This document shows positions 1 through 8,799 of a stretch of DNA of 64,000 bases, piece after piece. The stretch spans positions 82,405 to 146,404 of the forward strand of contig JAEWUC010000004.1 in the NCBI GenBank assembly GCA_023397505.1, read 5' to 3'. Source of the stretch: Bacteroidota bacterium. Its GTDB lineage: Bacteria; Bacteroidota; Ignavibacteria; Ignavibacteriales; Melioribacteraceae. The notes below the pieces were generated by a model. The model was given only the letters and a program-made list of their open reading frames with translations. It searched no databases and was not told the DNA's origin. Position 1 is the stretch's first letter; each line of letters starts with the position of its first letter. Both the position numbers and the translations under genes were made by a program.

Positions 1-545
1 AATTTGCTTTCCTGCGCGTTGCATCTAAGATTAGCAATACCGCCGCTTACAATTGCCGCTTTGAAAATATTTGCTTTGGTTAATGTTAAATATGTCATCA
101 TTCCGCCGCGGCTCCATCCTTCAATTCCCCAAATGTCCTTATCGGCACATTCGATTTCGCCGGCAAGGGAAATAAGGTTAAGAACATCATTAACATCACT
201 GCCGCCGAATTCATCCTTGCCTTCGCCGCCGGCATTACCGCGGTATTGAGAAGCAAAAACAACATAGCCCCAGCTTGCCAATTGTCCGAATATCCCTTGC
301 GCATTAAATTGATCAATAGCCCCGGCATTACCGTAACCGCCCCGGCACCAAATTATACAAGGATATTTTTTTGTCTGATCTTTAGGATAAGCAATATATC
401 CTTTCACTTTAAAGTCGTCGGATAGGTAAGTTATTTTCTCAACAATGGAATTATCAACACATTCATTTCCCCAGCCGCTGCGAATCATTTTTCCCTGTGT
501 TGCCGTCAGTTGTAATTCTTCCCGGTGTATAATTTTTGATGCCAT
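1..545 (-). CDS. S9-type prolyl oligopeptidase family hydrolase, N-terminal part (runs off the window)
   Basis: Reading leftward from an ATG at 545, an open frame of 181 codons continues to base 1 without a stop, so the gene is cut by the window edge. The translation begins MASKIIHREELQ and shows an alpha/beta-hydrolase pattern. There is a CIIWCRGGYGN oxyanion-type loop, then ASQYRGNAGGEGKDEFGG, then the nucleophile elbow GWSRGGMM, where Ser is the expected nucleophile. This matches the catalytic domain of S9 prolyl oligopeptidase/acylaminoacyl-peptidase relatives. No beta-propeller or signal peptide precedes it, so it is a short cytoplasmic type. The Asp and His of the triad lie beyond the window. 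Its 5' end faces the DUF192 gene across 93 bp that must hold both promoters. Confidence 0.85.
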   Translation of the reverse strand, partial: MASKIIHREELQLTATQGKMIRSGWGNECVDNSIVEKITYLSDDFKVKGYIAYPKDQTKKYPCIIWCRGGYGNAGAIDQFNAQGIFGQLASWGYVVFASQYRGNAGGEGKDEFGGSDVNDVLNLISLAGEIECADKDIWGIEGWSRGGMMTYLTLTKANIFKAAIVSGGIANLRCNAQESK

Positions 546-638
546 CAATTACTCTTTATTTATTATTTTTTCAATGAAATAGTTAATTGTTTTGTAATTA
601 TGATAAATCAAACATCAATATAAAATTAAGATAACCCT

Positions 639-1208
639 ATGTCTAAAAGTAAAACAAGTTCGGCAAAAAAAAGTACTGGTAAAAACAAATTAACACAATT
701 AATTGTAGTGCTTGTTCTTATTGTATTTATTTTTTATTTCATTCTTTCAAGCATTTTAAACAGCGGCGACGCTCCGGTTAACGAAAATTTGGAAAAAGCT
801 ATGGCGGATAAAACAACATATACTTTTGTAAAAGAAGGTGAACTGGCTTTTACAAAACCCAACGGCGTGGCTATTTCGGAAATTGATATTGAATTTGCCG
901 ACAACAGCGACCAGCGAGCAATGGGATTGATGTTTAGAACGGAAATGAAAGATGACCAGGGGATGTTGTTTATTTTCCCATATGAAACCGAACAATCTTT
1001 CTGGATGAAAAATACCGTGCTCTCGCTGGATATAATTTTTGTTAATGCTAATTTTGAAATTGTAAAGATACATCATAATACAACGCCTTTTTCAGAGCAG
1101 TCGTACTCATCCGAGAAACCCGCACAGTATGTTGTAGAAGTTAACGCCGGGTATTCCAACAAACTTGGTATTAAGGAAGGAGATAAAATATTTTTTAGAA
1201 GAAATTAA
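639..1208 (+). CDS. DUF192 family protein with N-terminal membrane anchor
   Basis: The protein has 189 residues. A lysine-rich start (MSKSKTSSAKKSTGKNK) leads into one hydrophobic segment at about residues 20-40, so it is probably anchored with the bulk outside the cytoplasm. Residues 75-187 carry the DUF192 signature: RAMGLMFRTEM, then GMLFIFPYE, SFWMKNT and LDIIFVN. The family is a small beta-barrel fold of unknown biochemical function, often exported. The ATG at 639 has only a weak Shine-Dalgarno sequence. It converges with the aconitase gene and a bidirectional hairpin lies between them. Assignment to the family is firm; no function can be given. Confidence 0.9.
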   Translation: MSKSKTSSAKKSTGKNKLTQLIVVLVLIVFIFYFILSSILNSGDAPVNENLEKAMADKTTYTFVKEGELAFTKPNGVAISEIDIEFADNSDQRAMGLMFRTEMKDDQGMLFIFPYETEQSFWMKNTVLSLDIIFVNANFEIVKIHHNTTPFSEQSYSSEKPAQYVVEVNAGYSNKLGIKEGDKIFFRRN

Positions 1209-1245
1209 TTCTTGAAAATGGTTTTGGAGGATTTTTACTAAAACA

Positions 1246-1272
1246 AAAACGGGAGAATTAATCTCCCGTTTT
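1246..1272. terminator. Bidirectional Rho-independent terminator
   Basis: A perfect 11-bp inverted repeat (aaaacgggaga / tctcccgtttt) with a 5-base loop is flanked by T-runs on the + side and A-runs on the other side. It sits between the convergent DUF192 and aconitase genes and can serve both. Confidence 0.9.
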
Positions 1273-1295
1273 TTCTTTAGATATGAATCATGAAC

Positions 1296-3845
1296 TTATT
1301 TTTTCCGTGAAGTTTTCTTTGCTGCTTTTTTAGCTTTTGGTTTAACAACTTTCTTAATAACTGATTTTTTAGCTTTCGATGCTTTTGCCTTTTTTGCCGC
1401 AACTTTTTTAACAGTCTTTCTAACAACCTTTGCAACCGTTTTCTTTTTAGCGACCAGCTTGGTTTTAACAGTTTTCTTTTTAGCCGCCGGTTTCACTTTT
1501 TTAACAACGGCTTTTTTCACTTTAGCTGCAGCAAACTTTTTGTTTTTTACATTTACCTTTTTACGTTTTCCATTTTCCGAATTTTGCTTTTGGCTTGCCG
1601 CAATTAAATTTAACGCACCGCCGGCTTTAAACCACTCAATTTGTCCGGCGTTGAATGAATGATTAAGCCAAATTTCTTCGGTTGTTTGATCTTTATGTTT
1701 TACAATCATTTTAAAAGGTCTTTCCGGTGCAAATTCATTTAGTCCCAAAATACTAAATGTATCGTCTTCTAAAATTTTATCATAGTCGTTTGGGTTAGCA
1801 AATGTTAACGGAAGCATCCCTTGTTTTTTGAGATTTGTTTCGTGAATACGCGCGAAAGATTTTGTGATTATCGCTTTACCGCCGAGGAATCTTGGCTCCA
1901 TTGCAGCCTGCTCGCGCGAGGAACCTTCGCCGTAATTTTCATCACCGACAACAATCCACCCGATATTCTGCGCTTTATATTCTCGTGCAACTTCGTGAAC
2001 GGGCTGATAAAATTCGGTGAATTGATTTTTTGCCTCGCCTGCATTTCCTGTATAAGCATTGATTGCGCCGAGGAACATATTTTTCGAGATGTTGTCGAGA
2101 TGTCCCCGAAACTTTAGCCATGCGCCCGCCGGTGAAATATGATCGGTTGTGCATTTACCTTTTGCTTTTAATAATAACGGTGCGTCAACAATATCTTTTC
2201 CGTCCCAAGGTTTGAACTGTTCCATAAATTGAAGACGGTCGCTGTTTTCCGGCATTGCAATCTTTGTTTTAAATCCATTTTTTGAAGGAGCCAGGAATCC
2301 TTTTGTATCTTTTTCGAAATTTTTCAGAGGAAGTTCATCGCCAAACGGCGGATCAAGTTTTACCTGCTCACCATTTTCGTTTGTTATGTAATCTGTTTCT
2401 GGGTTGAACGATAAACTTCCTGCGATTGCAAGCGCTGTTGTAATTTCCGGACTCGCGACAAACGAAAGTGTTTCGGGATTATTGTCGTTTCTTTTAGCAA
2501 AATTTCTGTTGAATGAATTAACAATAGTATTTCGTTCGCCTGTTTTAATATCCATTCTTTTCCACATTCCAATACATGGTCCGCATGCGTTGGCCAATAC
2601 CTGTCCGCCGAATTCGGTTAACACCTGCAATTGTCCGTCGCGTTCAATTGTAGCGCGAACCTGTTCCGAGCCGGGAGTAATTTTAAATTCCGATTTCGCT
2701 TTTAATCCTTTTGATAAAGCTTGACGCGCAATATTTGTCGAACGGTCAATATCTTCATAGCTGGAATTTGTACAGCTTCCGATAAGAGCAACGCTTACTT
2801 TATCGGGATAATTATTTACGATAACCGCTTCTTTCATTTTAGAAATTGGGTGAGCGAGATCGGGTGTGAAAGGTCCGTTCAAATGAGGTTCAAGTTCGTT
2901 CAAATTTATTTCGATTATCTGATCGTAATATTTTGACGGCTCCGCATAAACTTCGTCGTCAGCTTTTAAAACATCAGCTAATTTTGTCGCTAATTTGGCA
3001 ACATCGGCACGGTCTGTTTTTTCCAGATAAGCAGCCATCTTTTCGTCAAACGGGAAAATGGAAGTTGTCGCGCCAACCTCAGCGCCCATATTGCAAATTG
3101 TTGCTTTCCCTGTACAAGAAATTGATTTTGTGCCCTCGCCAAAATATTCTACGATTGCCCCTGTTCCGCCTTTTACAGTTAATAATCCTGCAACTTTTAA
3201 AATCACGTCTTTTGGTGAAGTCCAACCTGAAAGTTTACCGGTTAATTTTACGCCGATTAGTTTTGGCCATTTTAATTCCCACGGCATTCCGGCCATAACA
3301 TCAACTACATCGGCGCCGCCGACACCTATTGCAATCATACCGAGTCCGCCTGCGTTTGGCGTGTGTGAATCCGAACCGATCATCATTCCGCCGGGGAACG
3401 CATAATTTTCTAAAATAACTTGGTGAATAATTCCCGCGCCTGGTTTCCAAAACCCAACTCCATATTTTTGACAAATAGTAGCGAGGAATTCATAAACTTC
3501 TTTGTTGTCTTCAATTGCTCTTTCTAAATCTTCTTTGGATCCGCTTTGTGCAACTATTAAATGGTCTGCGTGAGCAGTTGCCGGAACGGCGGCTTCTTTT
3601 CTTCCCGCGTGCATGAATTGAAGCATAGCCATTTGTGCTGTAGCGTCCTGCATCGCAACTCTATCAGGTGCAAACTCTGCGAAAGCTTTGCCCCTTGTCA
3701 ATTCGGTTTTAGCAGGAACCCATAGATGAGCGTAAAGAATTTTTTCAGCATACGTCAAAGGTCTGCCGACAACTTTACGTGCGGAGCTCACTTTTTTTTG
3801 AAAATCAGTGTAAACTTTTTTTATCATATCGAAATTTGCTGTCAT
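1296..3845 (-). CDS. acn: Aconitate hydratase (mitochondrial-type) with a ~100-residue lysine-rich C-terminal tail
   Basis: Interconverts citrate and isocitrate in the TCA cycle. The family's [4Fe-4S] ligands are visible in GSCTNSSYEDI and in ANACGPCIGMW. Substrate and swivel-domain motifs include GSDSHTPNAGG and GEGSSREQAAMEPR. The start is set at the ATG at 3845, where GAGGGAA lies 4 nt upstream; an ATG ten codons earlier lacks such a site. The normal enzyme ends near WFKAGGALNLI, residue 748. Here the frame continues about 101 residues, 41 of them Lys, with KKAVVKK and KKAAKK units and almost no acidic residues, like a histone H1 or AlgP tail. There is no stop, frameshift or RBS at the junction, so it reads as one polypeptide. 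The role of the tail is unknown; nucleic-acid or polyanion binding is an inference. Confidence 0.95.
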   Translation of the reverse strand: MTANFDMIKKVYTDFQKKVSSARKVVGRPLTYAEKILYAHLWVPAKTELTRGKAFAEFAPDRVAMQDATAQMAMLQFMHAGRKEAAVPATAHADHLIVAQSGSKEDLERAIEDNKEVYEFLATICQKYGVGFWKPGAGIIHQVILENYAFPGGMMIGSDSHTPNAGGLGMIAIGVGGADVVDVMAGMPWELKWPKLIGVKLTGKLSGWTSPKDVILKVAGLLTVKGGTGAIVEYFGEGTKSISCTGKATICNMGAEVGATTSIFPFDEKMAAYLEKTDRADVAKLATKLADVLKADDEVYAEPSKYYDQIIEINLNELEPHLNGPFTPDLAHPISKMKEAVIVNNYPDKVSVALIGSCTNSSYEDIDRSTNIARQALSKGLKAKSEFKITPGSEQVRATIERDGQLQVLTEFGGQVLANACGPCIGMWKRMDIKTGERNTIVNSFNRNFAKRNDNNPETLSFVASPEITTALAIAGSLSFNPETDYITNENGEQVKLDPPFGDELPLKNFEKDTKGFLAPSKNGFKTKIAMPENSDRLQFMEQFKPWDGKDIVDAPLLLKAKGKCTTDHISPAGAWLKFRGHLDNISKNMFLGAINAYTGNAGEAKNQFTEFYQPVHEVAREYKAQNIGWIVVGDENYGEGSSREQAAMEPRFLGGKAIITKSFARIHETNLKKQGMLPLTFANPNDYDKILEDDTFSILGLNEFAPERPFKMIVKHKDQTTEEIWLNHSFNAGQIEWFKAGGALNLIAASQKQNSENGKRKKVNVKNKKFAAAKVKKAVVKKVKPAAKKKTVKTKLVAKKKTVAKVVRKTVKKVAAKKAKASKAKKSVIKKVVKPKAKKAAKKTSRKK

Positions 3846-3963
3846 AGTTTCCCTCGTTGATTTATAACAGTGCAAAGATAAAAAAAATGAAGGATTTTTA
3901 CTTTACGTTTGGTTGAGGTCGCCTCGACAGTAATAATAAATAAAAGTTTGACGGAACGACGAT

Positions 3964-6138
3964 CTACGGAATCATACTTAAAGATATTCTCTGTTTTGGA
4001 ATATCAACTTTTAAAATCGTTACATCAATAATGTCGCCGACTTTCAACAAATCAAGCGGATTTTTCACAAACTTGTTTGCTATTTGTGAAATGTGAAGAA
4101 GCCCGTCCTGTTTTACACCTATATCAACGAACGCGCCGAAATCCACAACATTGCGCACCGTACCTTTTAATTTCATCCCTTCCTGTAAATCCTCCATTTT
4201 CAAAACATCGCTGCGTAAAATTGGTTTTGGCATTTCGTCGCGCGGATCGCGCCCCGGTTTTTTCAAGTTATCGAGAATGTCGTTCAAAGTCGGTTCGCCA
4301 ATGCCTATCTCATTTGCGATTTTTGATATTCCTTTATTTTTTACAAACAGCTCAACAAGATTACCTTTCTCATTTATATGTGTTGTTGAAAGCTCGCAAA
4401 GTTTTAATAGTTTGGTTGTTGCCTCGTAAGATTCCGGATGAATGAAAGTATTATCAAGAGGGTTTTCACCGTTCGGAATTTTTAAGAATCCCGCGCATTG
4501 TTCGAATGCTTTTGCACCCATGCCGGATACTTCGAGAAGTTCCTCTCGTTTTTTAAATCTTCCAATTTTATCACGGTGTTTAATTACATTGTTTGCAATT
4601 CTTTTGTTCAAACCGGAAACGTAAGTCAGCAGAGAAGCCGAAGCAGTATTAACATCCACTCCGACATAATTAACGCAGCTTACAACAACATCGTCCAATT
4701 TTTTTACAAGCAGTTTTTGATCAACATCGTGCTGGTACAAACCAACTCCAATTGATTTAGGGTCAATCTTTACAAGCTCGGCAAGCGGATCTAGAACTCT
4801 TCGTGCGATTGAAATATTTCCTCTTTGGCTTGCTTCGAGGTCGGGGAATTCAACCTTCGCAATTTCACTTGCCGAATAAACCGACGCTCCTGCTTCGCTC
4901 ACGATTAAATAATTACATTTAAGTTTGTTCTCTTTTATCAAATCGGCAATTAATAATTCGGTTTCTCGGCTGGCTGTGCCGTTGCCGATCGCAATTAAAT
5001 TAACGCTGTGACGCTTAATTATATCGAGCAGAATTTTTTTCGATTCTTCAATTTTATTTTGCGGCGGGTGAGGGTAAATTGTTTTACCTTCTATGTATTT
5101 CCCAGTTGTGTCAATAACAGCAAGTTTGGACCCGGAATAAAATCCTGGATCGATTCCGAGAATCATTCTATTATTTATCGGCGGCTGCAATAAAAGCTGG
5201 CGAAGATTAGCCGCGAAAATTTCTATTGCGTGGATATCCGCATCTTCAGTCAATAAATTTCTAACCTCTCTTTCGATTGAAGGAAAGATTAATCTCTTAA
5301 AAGAGTCTTCGATAGTATCGCTTAAAATTTCGTCAAAATATGATTCCTTAAAAACAAAATACTTTTTATAAATATCTTTTAGAATTGACGGCTCGTCGAA
5401 ACTCATTGTTATTTTTAAAAATCCTTCGCTTTCACCGCGATTAATTGCCAAGGTCTGATATTGTTTAATCTTATTTACCGGGTATGAAAAGTTGTGATAA
5501 GTTTCGTAAACATCTTTTTTGTTTGCCGTTAAATTTTCTTTTTTAACTTCTACTTTTAATGAATTCACATTAGCATTTTCAAATAAAAATTCGCGAACAA
5601 GCTGACGGATATCTGCACTTTCGCTTATCATTTCCGCAATAATATCTTTTGCGCCTTGTAATGCTTCCTCGGCAGTTCTAACGCCGAGTTCTTCATTTAT
5701 ATAACCGGCAAGTATTTCGTCAAAATCGCCTTTAAAATGGGGATTGTCAATTATGAATAAAGCCAGCGGTTCAAGTCCTTTTGCTTTCGCAATTGTACCG
5801 CGAGTTTTTCTTTTCGGCTTGTATGGAAGATAAAGGTCTTCAACTTCCTGCAATTTTTCAGCAGATAAAATTTTATCTCGAAGCTCATCCGTAAGTTTTC
5901 CCTGTTCTTCAATACTTTTAAGAACTGTTTCTTTCCTCGATTCTAAAATTGTTAAATACTGAAGCCGGTCTTCTATGTTGCGTAAATAATCTTCATCCAA
6001 TCCGCCTGTGTGTTCTTTTCGGTATCGTGCAACAAAAGGAATAGTAGCGCCTTCGTTAAATAGATTTATTACTGCGTTAACTTGTTTCTCTAAAATGTTT
6101 AATTCTTTTGCGATCACTTGGGGAATATTCATCATCAT
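3964..6138 (-). CDS. tex: Tex-like RNA-binding protein (transcription accessory protein)
   Basis: The protein has 724 residues, close to the family's 720-780. The N-terminal Tex module opens with NEGATIPFVARYRKEHTGGLDE. The YqgF-like RNase H fold follows (ILGIDPGFYSGSKLAV at about 325). A helix-hairpin-helix region comes next (KKREELLEVSGMGAKAFEQ). A C-terminal S1 domain ends it (LKGTVRNVVDFGAFVDIGV). Tex proteins bind nucleic acids and act with the transcription and RNA-decay machinery in the cytoplasm. The gene opens with three successive ATG codons; AGG lies 1, 4 and 7 nt before them, so the third (6132) may be the true start. It is transcribed in the same direction as aconitase, 118 bp upstream of it, with no clear hairpin between. 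Confidence 0.95.
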   Translation of the reverse strand: MMMNIPQVIAKELNILEKQVNAVINLFNEGATIPFVARYRKEHTGGLDEDYLRNIEDRLQYLTILESRKETVLKSIEEQGKLTDELRDKILSAEKLQEVEDLYLPYKPKRKTRGTIAKAKGLEPLALFIIDNPHFKGDFDEILAGYINEELGVRTAEEALQGAKDIIAEMISESADIRQLVREFLFENANVNSLKVEVKKENLTANKKDVYETYHNFSYPVNKIKQYQTLAINRGESEGFLKITMSFDEPSILKDIYKKYFVFKESYFDEILSDTIEDSFKRLIFPSIEREVRNLLTEDADIHAIEIFAANLRQLLLQPPINNRMILGIDPGFYSGSKLAVIDTTGKYIEGKTIYPHPPQNKIEESKKILLDIIKRHSVNLIAIGNGTASRETELLIADLIKENKLKCNYLIVSEAGASVYSASEIAKVEFPDLEASQRGNISIARRVLDPLAELVKIDPKSIGVGLYQHDVDQKLLVKKLDDVVVSCVNYVGVDVNTASASLLTYVSGLNKRIANNVIKHRDKIGRFKKREELLEVSGMGAKAFEQCAGFLKIPNGENPLDNTFIHPESYEATTKLLKLCELSTTHINEKGNLVELFVKNKGISKIANEIGIGEPTLNDILDNLKKPGRDPRDEMPKPILRSDVLKMEDLQEGMKLKGTVRNVVDFGAFVDIGVKQDGLLHISQIANKFVKNPLDLLKVGDIIDVTILKVDIPKQRISLSMIP

Positions 6139-6258
6139 ACCTGAAATTTTTGGAAGTGCAAATGAATGTTAAAGAAGTTTATTTTTCCACTTGAAATTAA
6201 AAAATATTTTCAAAATTAATAATGTAGTAGGATGATCAATGATAATCCTGCAATTAAA

Positions 6259-7608
6259 TTAATATGGAACTGCAGCAGTGGTTGAATGAAAATGGATGAG
6301 TGCATCGTAACTCGCTTTTAGATTAATTAGTCTGAAATAATCGTTGTAAAGTGCATTTGTATAAACCGCACCAATATCAAAGATTTTGCGTTGAGCATTT
6401 AACCAATTAGAAAGAACTGTAGAATTATTAGAATTTTCAATCAACAAGATGAAATCCTGGGGATTGGCATAATTGAAAATAAAGTTTGACGATTCACGAG
6501 GCGGTAACGTGTTGTTTTCGTGTATCATTAATCCGGTGTACTTTTTATTTGCATAATCATAATTAATTGCTCTGAATGTCCCGTAGTTGAAAGAAAAACC
6601 AATCACTTTATAGTTGTTTCCTAAAAAAGATCGTAAAAAATATCCTTGAGAACCATTGTTTAAATAAACGTCGTTTACTCCAACATGACCGTTATGAGCC
6701 CAACTAACAACCTTTGTATTGTTACCAAGAAGTTCCGTAAGCCATATTGTATTCTCAGCCATATATTTATCGCGATAACCATAGTTTATTGAAATAACCA
6801 CATCTAAGAACTGTTTTGTTTGTATTGTTAATCTTTTAATGAGCTCAAACTCAAATTTGCCTGAACTTGAAATTAAGTGATTGCTGTTTTCGTCAAAAAA
6901 AGAGGTGACGGAATCGCATCTTGCTTTTAGTTTTTCAAATTGAATAAGATTGAGCGATTCAATTTCTTCATTTGTTATTTTGTCAACATCTTCGATAATT
7001 GATTGAATATAATTCGGATATCCACCTGAATGTTTCTGAAGATAATTTTGAATCAAATCTTTATTGTAAGTTTTTAATTGGCAATCAACACCAAGAAGAT
7101 GGATTTTATCGGCATCGGATTTCCCCTCATTAAATTGCTTCATCCAAAGAATTAATTCTTTAACTTCTTGTGTCCGCCAGGTCCAGAAGTGCATCTTTTT
7201 CATAGCTTCATCAATTGTCCCAATATCATTGCAAATAAATCTGTCAATGTATAAGCATTCACCCATGTCGGCTTCAAAGCCAAATATTTTGAACTGATGA
7301 TTTTCTACGAAATATTTAAATATCCGGTGCTTCATCCTGAAAAACTCTTTTGTGCCGTGTGTTGCTTCACCTAAACCGAGAACCTTGGCATTAGCGAAGA
7401 TATCAAAAACTTTTAAGTCGCTTTTGTCTGCGTCCGGCAATGTTGTTTTGCATGGAGTTATGTACTTGTTTAGTTCTGAGATTAATAGCTGTTCGTTAGA
7501 AGTTAATGTCCCTTGCTCATCTTTAACAGAAACCGGATTTTGTTCCTCTTTACATGAGCAGAATAAAAATAATAGCAACAAGAAAGGGAGAATTCGATTT
7601 ATTCTCAT
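6259..7608 (-). CDS. Erythromycin esterase-like lipoprotein
   Basis: The protein has 449 residues. Its N-terminus is a lipoprotein signal peptide ending in the lipobox LFCSC, so the mature protein is lipidated and probably sits in the outer membrane or periplasm. The body matches the erythromycin esterase family (PF05139): GLGEATHGTKEFFRMKHRIF, FGFEADMGECLYIDRF and the later VSWAHNGHVG. The EATHG glutamate/histidine and AHNGH histidine are the family's proposed active-site residues. True Ere enzymes open macrolide lactones, but most family members, especially exported ones like this, have unknown substrates. I would not call it a resistance gene. The flanking genes (tex, gmhA) suggest no pathway. 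Confidence 0.88.
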   Translation of the reverse strand: MRINRILPFLLLLFLFCSCKEEQNPVSVKDEQGTLTSNEQLLISELNKYITPCKTTLPDADKSDLKVFDIFANAKVLGLGEATHGTKEFFRMKHRIFKYFVENHQFKIFGFEADMGECLYIDRFICNDIGTIDEAMKKMHFWTWRTQEVKELILWMKQFNEGKSDADKIHLLGVDCQLKTYNKDLIQNYLQKHSGGYPNYIQSIIEDVDKITNEEIESLNLIQFEKLKARCDSVTSFFDENSNHLISSSGKFEFELIKRLTIQTKQFLDVVISINYGYRDKYMAENTIWLTELLGNNTKVVSWAHNGHVGVNDVYLNNGSQGYFLRSFLGNNYKVIGFSFNYGTFRAINYDYANKKYTGLMIHENNTLPPRESSNFIFNYANPQDFILLIENSNNSTVLSNWLNAQRKIFDIGAVYTNALYNDYFRLINLKASYDALIHFHSTTAAVPY

Positions 7609-7748
7609 TTAACCTCTTTGTTATTAATTAATACAAGCGCAACCTATAATTTGGATGTAAAAGAATAAGTACAAATTTTTGTGCACCATGCTAGACAAAA
7701 CCGGTGGAGGATTATGAACTATGAAACGATCGCAGCCATAAAAATTTA

Positions 7749-8333
7749 TTACCCATACAATTCATCTTCAACAAGCTCGCAAATTATGTGTGCGATTGTA
7801 ATATGTCCTTCTTGAATTCTTTGAGTGTTTTTTGATGGAATTATTATCGGCACATCTACAATGTCCTTCATTTTTCCGCCGCTGCCGCCGAGCAGGGCGA
7901 CAACCTTCATTTTTTTCTCGTGGGCCTTTTCTATTGCTTTAATAACGTTTGGTGAGTTACCACTCGTAGAAATTGCGAGCAAAATATCACCTTCGTTACC
8001 AAGTCCTTCAATACTTCGTGCAAACACATTTTCCCATCCGATATCGTTTCCGCCCGCTGTTAAATTTGATGTGTCGGTAGTTAATGCAATTGCCGGTAAA
8101 GCGGGGCGTTGAATGTGATGACTTAATCTAATCATAAATTCAGTTGCGATGTGCTGGCAATCCGCCGCGCTGCCGCCGTTACCGCACAACAGCATTTTTT
8201 TATTATCGCGGTAAGCTTTGCAAATTATATCAACTGCTTTTAACGTATCTGCTTTGCAAATTTTTTCAATTTCCAATTTTGTCTGTGAACTTTCAATCAA
8301 AGATTCGGAAAAGAATTTTTCTTTATCGAGCAT
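7749..8333 (-). CDS. gmhA: D-sedoheptulose-7-phosphate isomerase
   Basis: The 194-residue SIS-domain protein has the usual GmhA length. The GmhA signature CGNGGSAADCQHIATEF is intact, as are TTDTSNLTAGGND and the sugar-phosphate loop AISTSGNSPNV. It converts sedoheptulose-7-phosphate to D-glycero-manno-heptose-7-phosphate, the first step of ADP-heptose synthesis for lipopolysaccharide core or S-layer glycans. The start at 8333 has GAGGG about 4 nt upstream. No other heptose gene lies nearby, so the pathway must be completed elsewhere. It is divergent from the small Cys-rich gene at 8400. Confidence 0.95.
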   Translation of the reverse strand: MLDKEKFFSESLIESSQTKLEIEKICKADTLKAVDIICKAYRDNKKMLLCGNGGSAADCQHIATEFMIRLSHHIQRPALPAIALTTDTSNLTAGGNDIGWENVFARSIEGLGNEGDILLAISTSGNSPNVIKAIEKAHEKKMKVVALLGGSGGKMKDIVDVPIIIPSKNTQRIQEGHITIAHIICELVEDELYG

Positions 8334-8399
8334 TTATCCCTCAAAATTTGGTTCAAAGATAGTAAATTTGACTGTATTCTTGAACATCATATTATTGCT

Positions 8400-8588
8400 A
8401 TGGCGAAAAAGAGAATCGAAAATAAAATAAAATTTGATTTCCCGATGTTCTGCGATTATTCATGCAAGCAATCTGCTTTCAGCGATCCGGCAGCTATCGG
8501 TGCATGCCGAAAGGAACTCGGCGTTTGGTGTAAATATTTTAATCGGTACAACAACAAAAACAATAAATGTTTCGGTTATAAATCTTAA
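8400..8588 (+). CDS. Small Cys-rich conserved-looking protein
   Basis: A 62-residue basic protein with five cysteines at positions 18, 22, 36, 44 and 57. The spacing (CDYSC, then GACRKE, then VWCKYFN and NKCFG) suggests a small metal-binding or disulfide-stabilised fold. It lies alone between gmhA (divergent, 66 bp away) and a repeat-rich spacer. No strong Shine-Dalgarno sequence is visible. I accept it as a gene because the composition is protein-like and the Cys/Trp/Phe pattern is not what a random AT-rich frame gives. No family or function is recognised. Confidence 0.6.
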   Translation: MAKKRIENKIKFDFPMFCDYSCKQSAFSDPAAIGACRKELGVWCKYFNRYNNKNNKCFGYKS

Positions 8589-8599
8589 TTTTTCCAGAA

Positions 8600-8720
8600 T
8601 TGCCTACAACAACGCGAGGCAAACTCATGCTCATATTATTGATCTGTACAACAGAAGACTATGAGCAAGAGCACGAACAAGAATAGAACGCGAAAGAGTG
8701 ATTAAAAAATTTGATCTGAC
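8600..8720. repeat. Degenerate intergenic repeat copy (related to 53.1 kb)
   Basis: The spacer after the small Cys-rich gene carries caacgcgaggca (8610-8621), found again at 53138-53149, within a longer region of looser similarity (tgcct...gcgaggca...ctcat). It is followed by GAGCAAGAGCACGAACAAG-type near-repeats that resemble those at 9624-9650. It looks like a decayed interspersed element and not a gene. Confidence 0.45.
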
Positions 8721-8799
8721 CAGCATCAAACAAAAAAGCATTGTTCAAAAGGGATTCATTTCCTAAGTTGCGGCTAACTTTACACAAAATAATGGCATT

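Noticed and set aside
4..249. Plus-strand frame of 81 codons at the left edge
   Set aside because: It is the shadow of the minus-strand S9 peptidase, whose GWSRGG and other motifs show the true coding strand.
1296..1600. Lysine-rich tail as a separate gene or frameshift artefact
   Set aside because: The frame is continuous with aconitase, no start codon with a ribosome site is seen at the junction, and the terminator follows the tail; kept as a fusion.
6259..7608. Macrolide resistance gene
   Set aside because: Family match only; exported lipoprotein relatives are common and not known to confer resistance.
7704..7850. Plus-strand frame after GGAGG near 7712 (ATGAACTATGAAACG)
   Set aside because: It overlaps the 3' end of gmhA antisense and its translation is low-complexity with no features; the GGAGG is probably chance.
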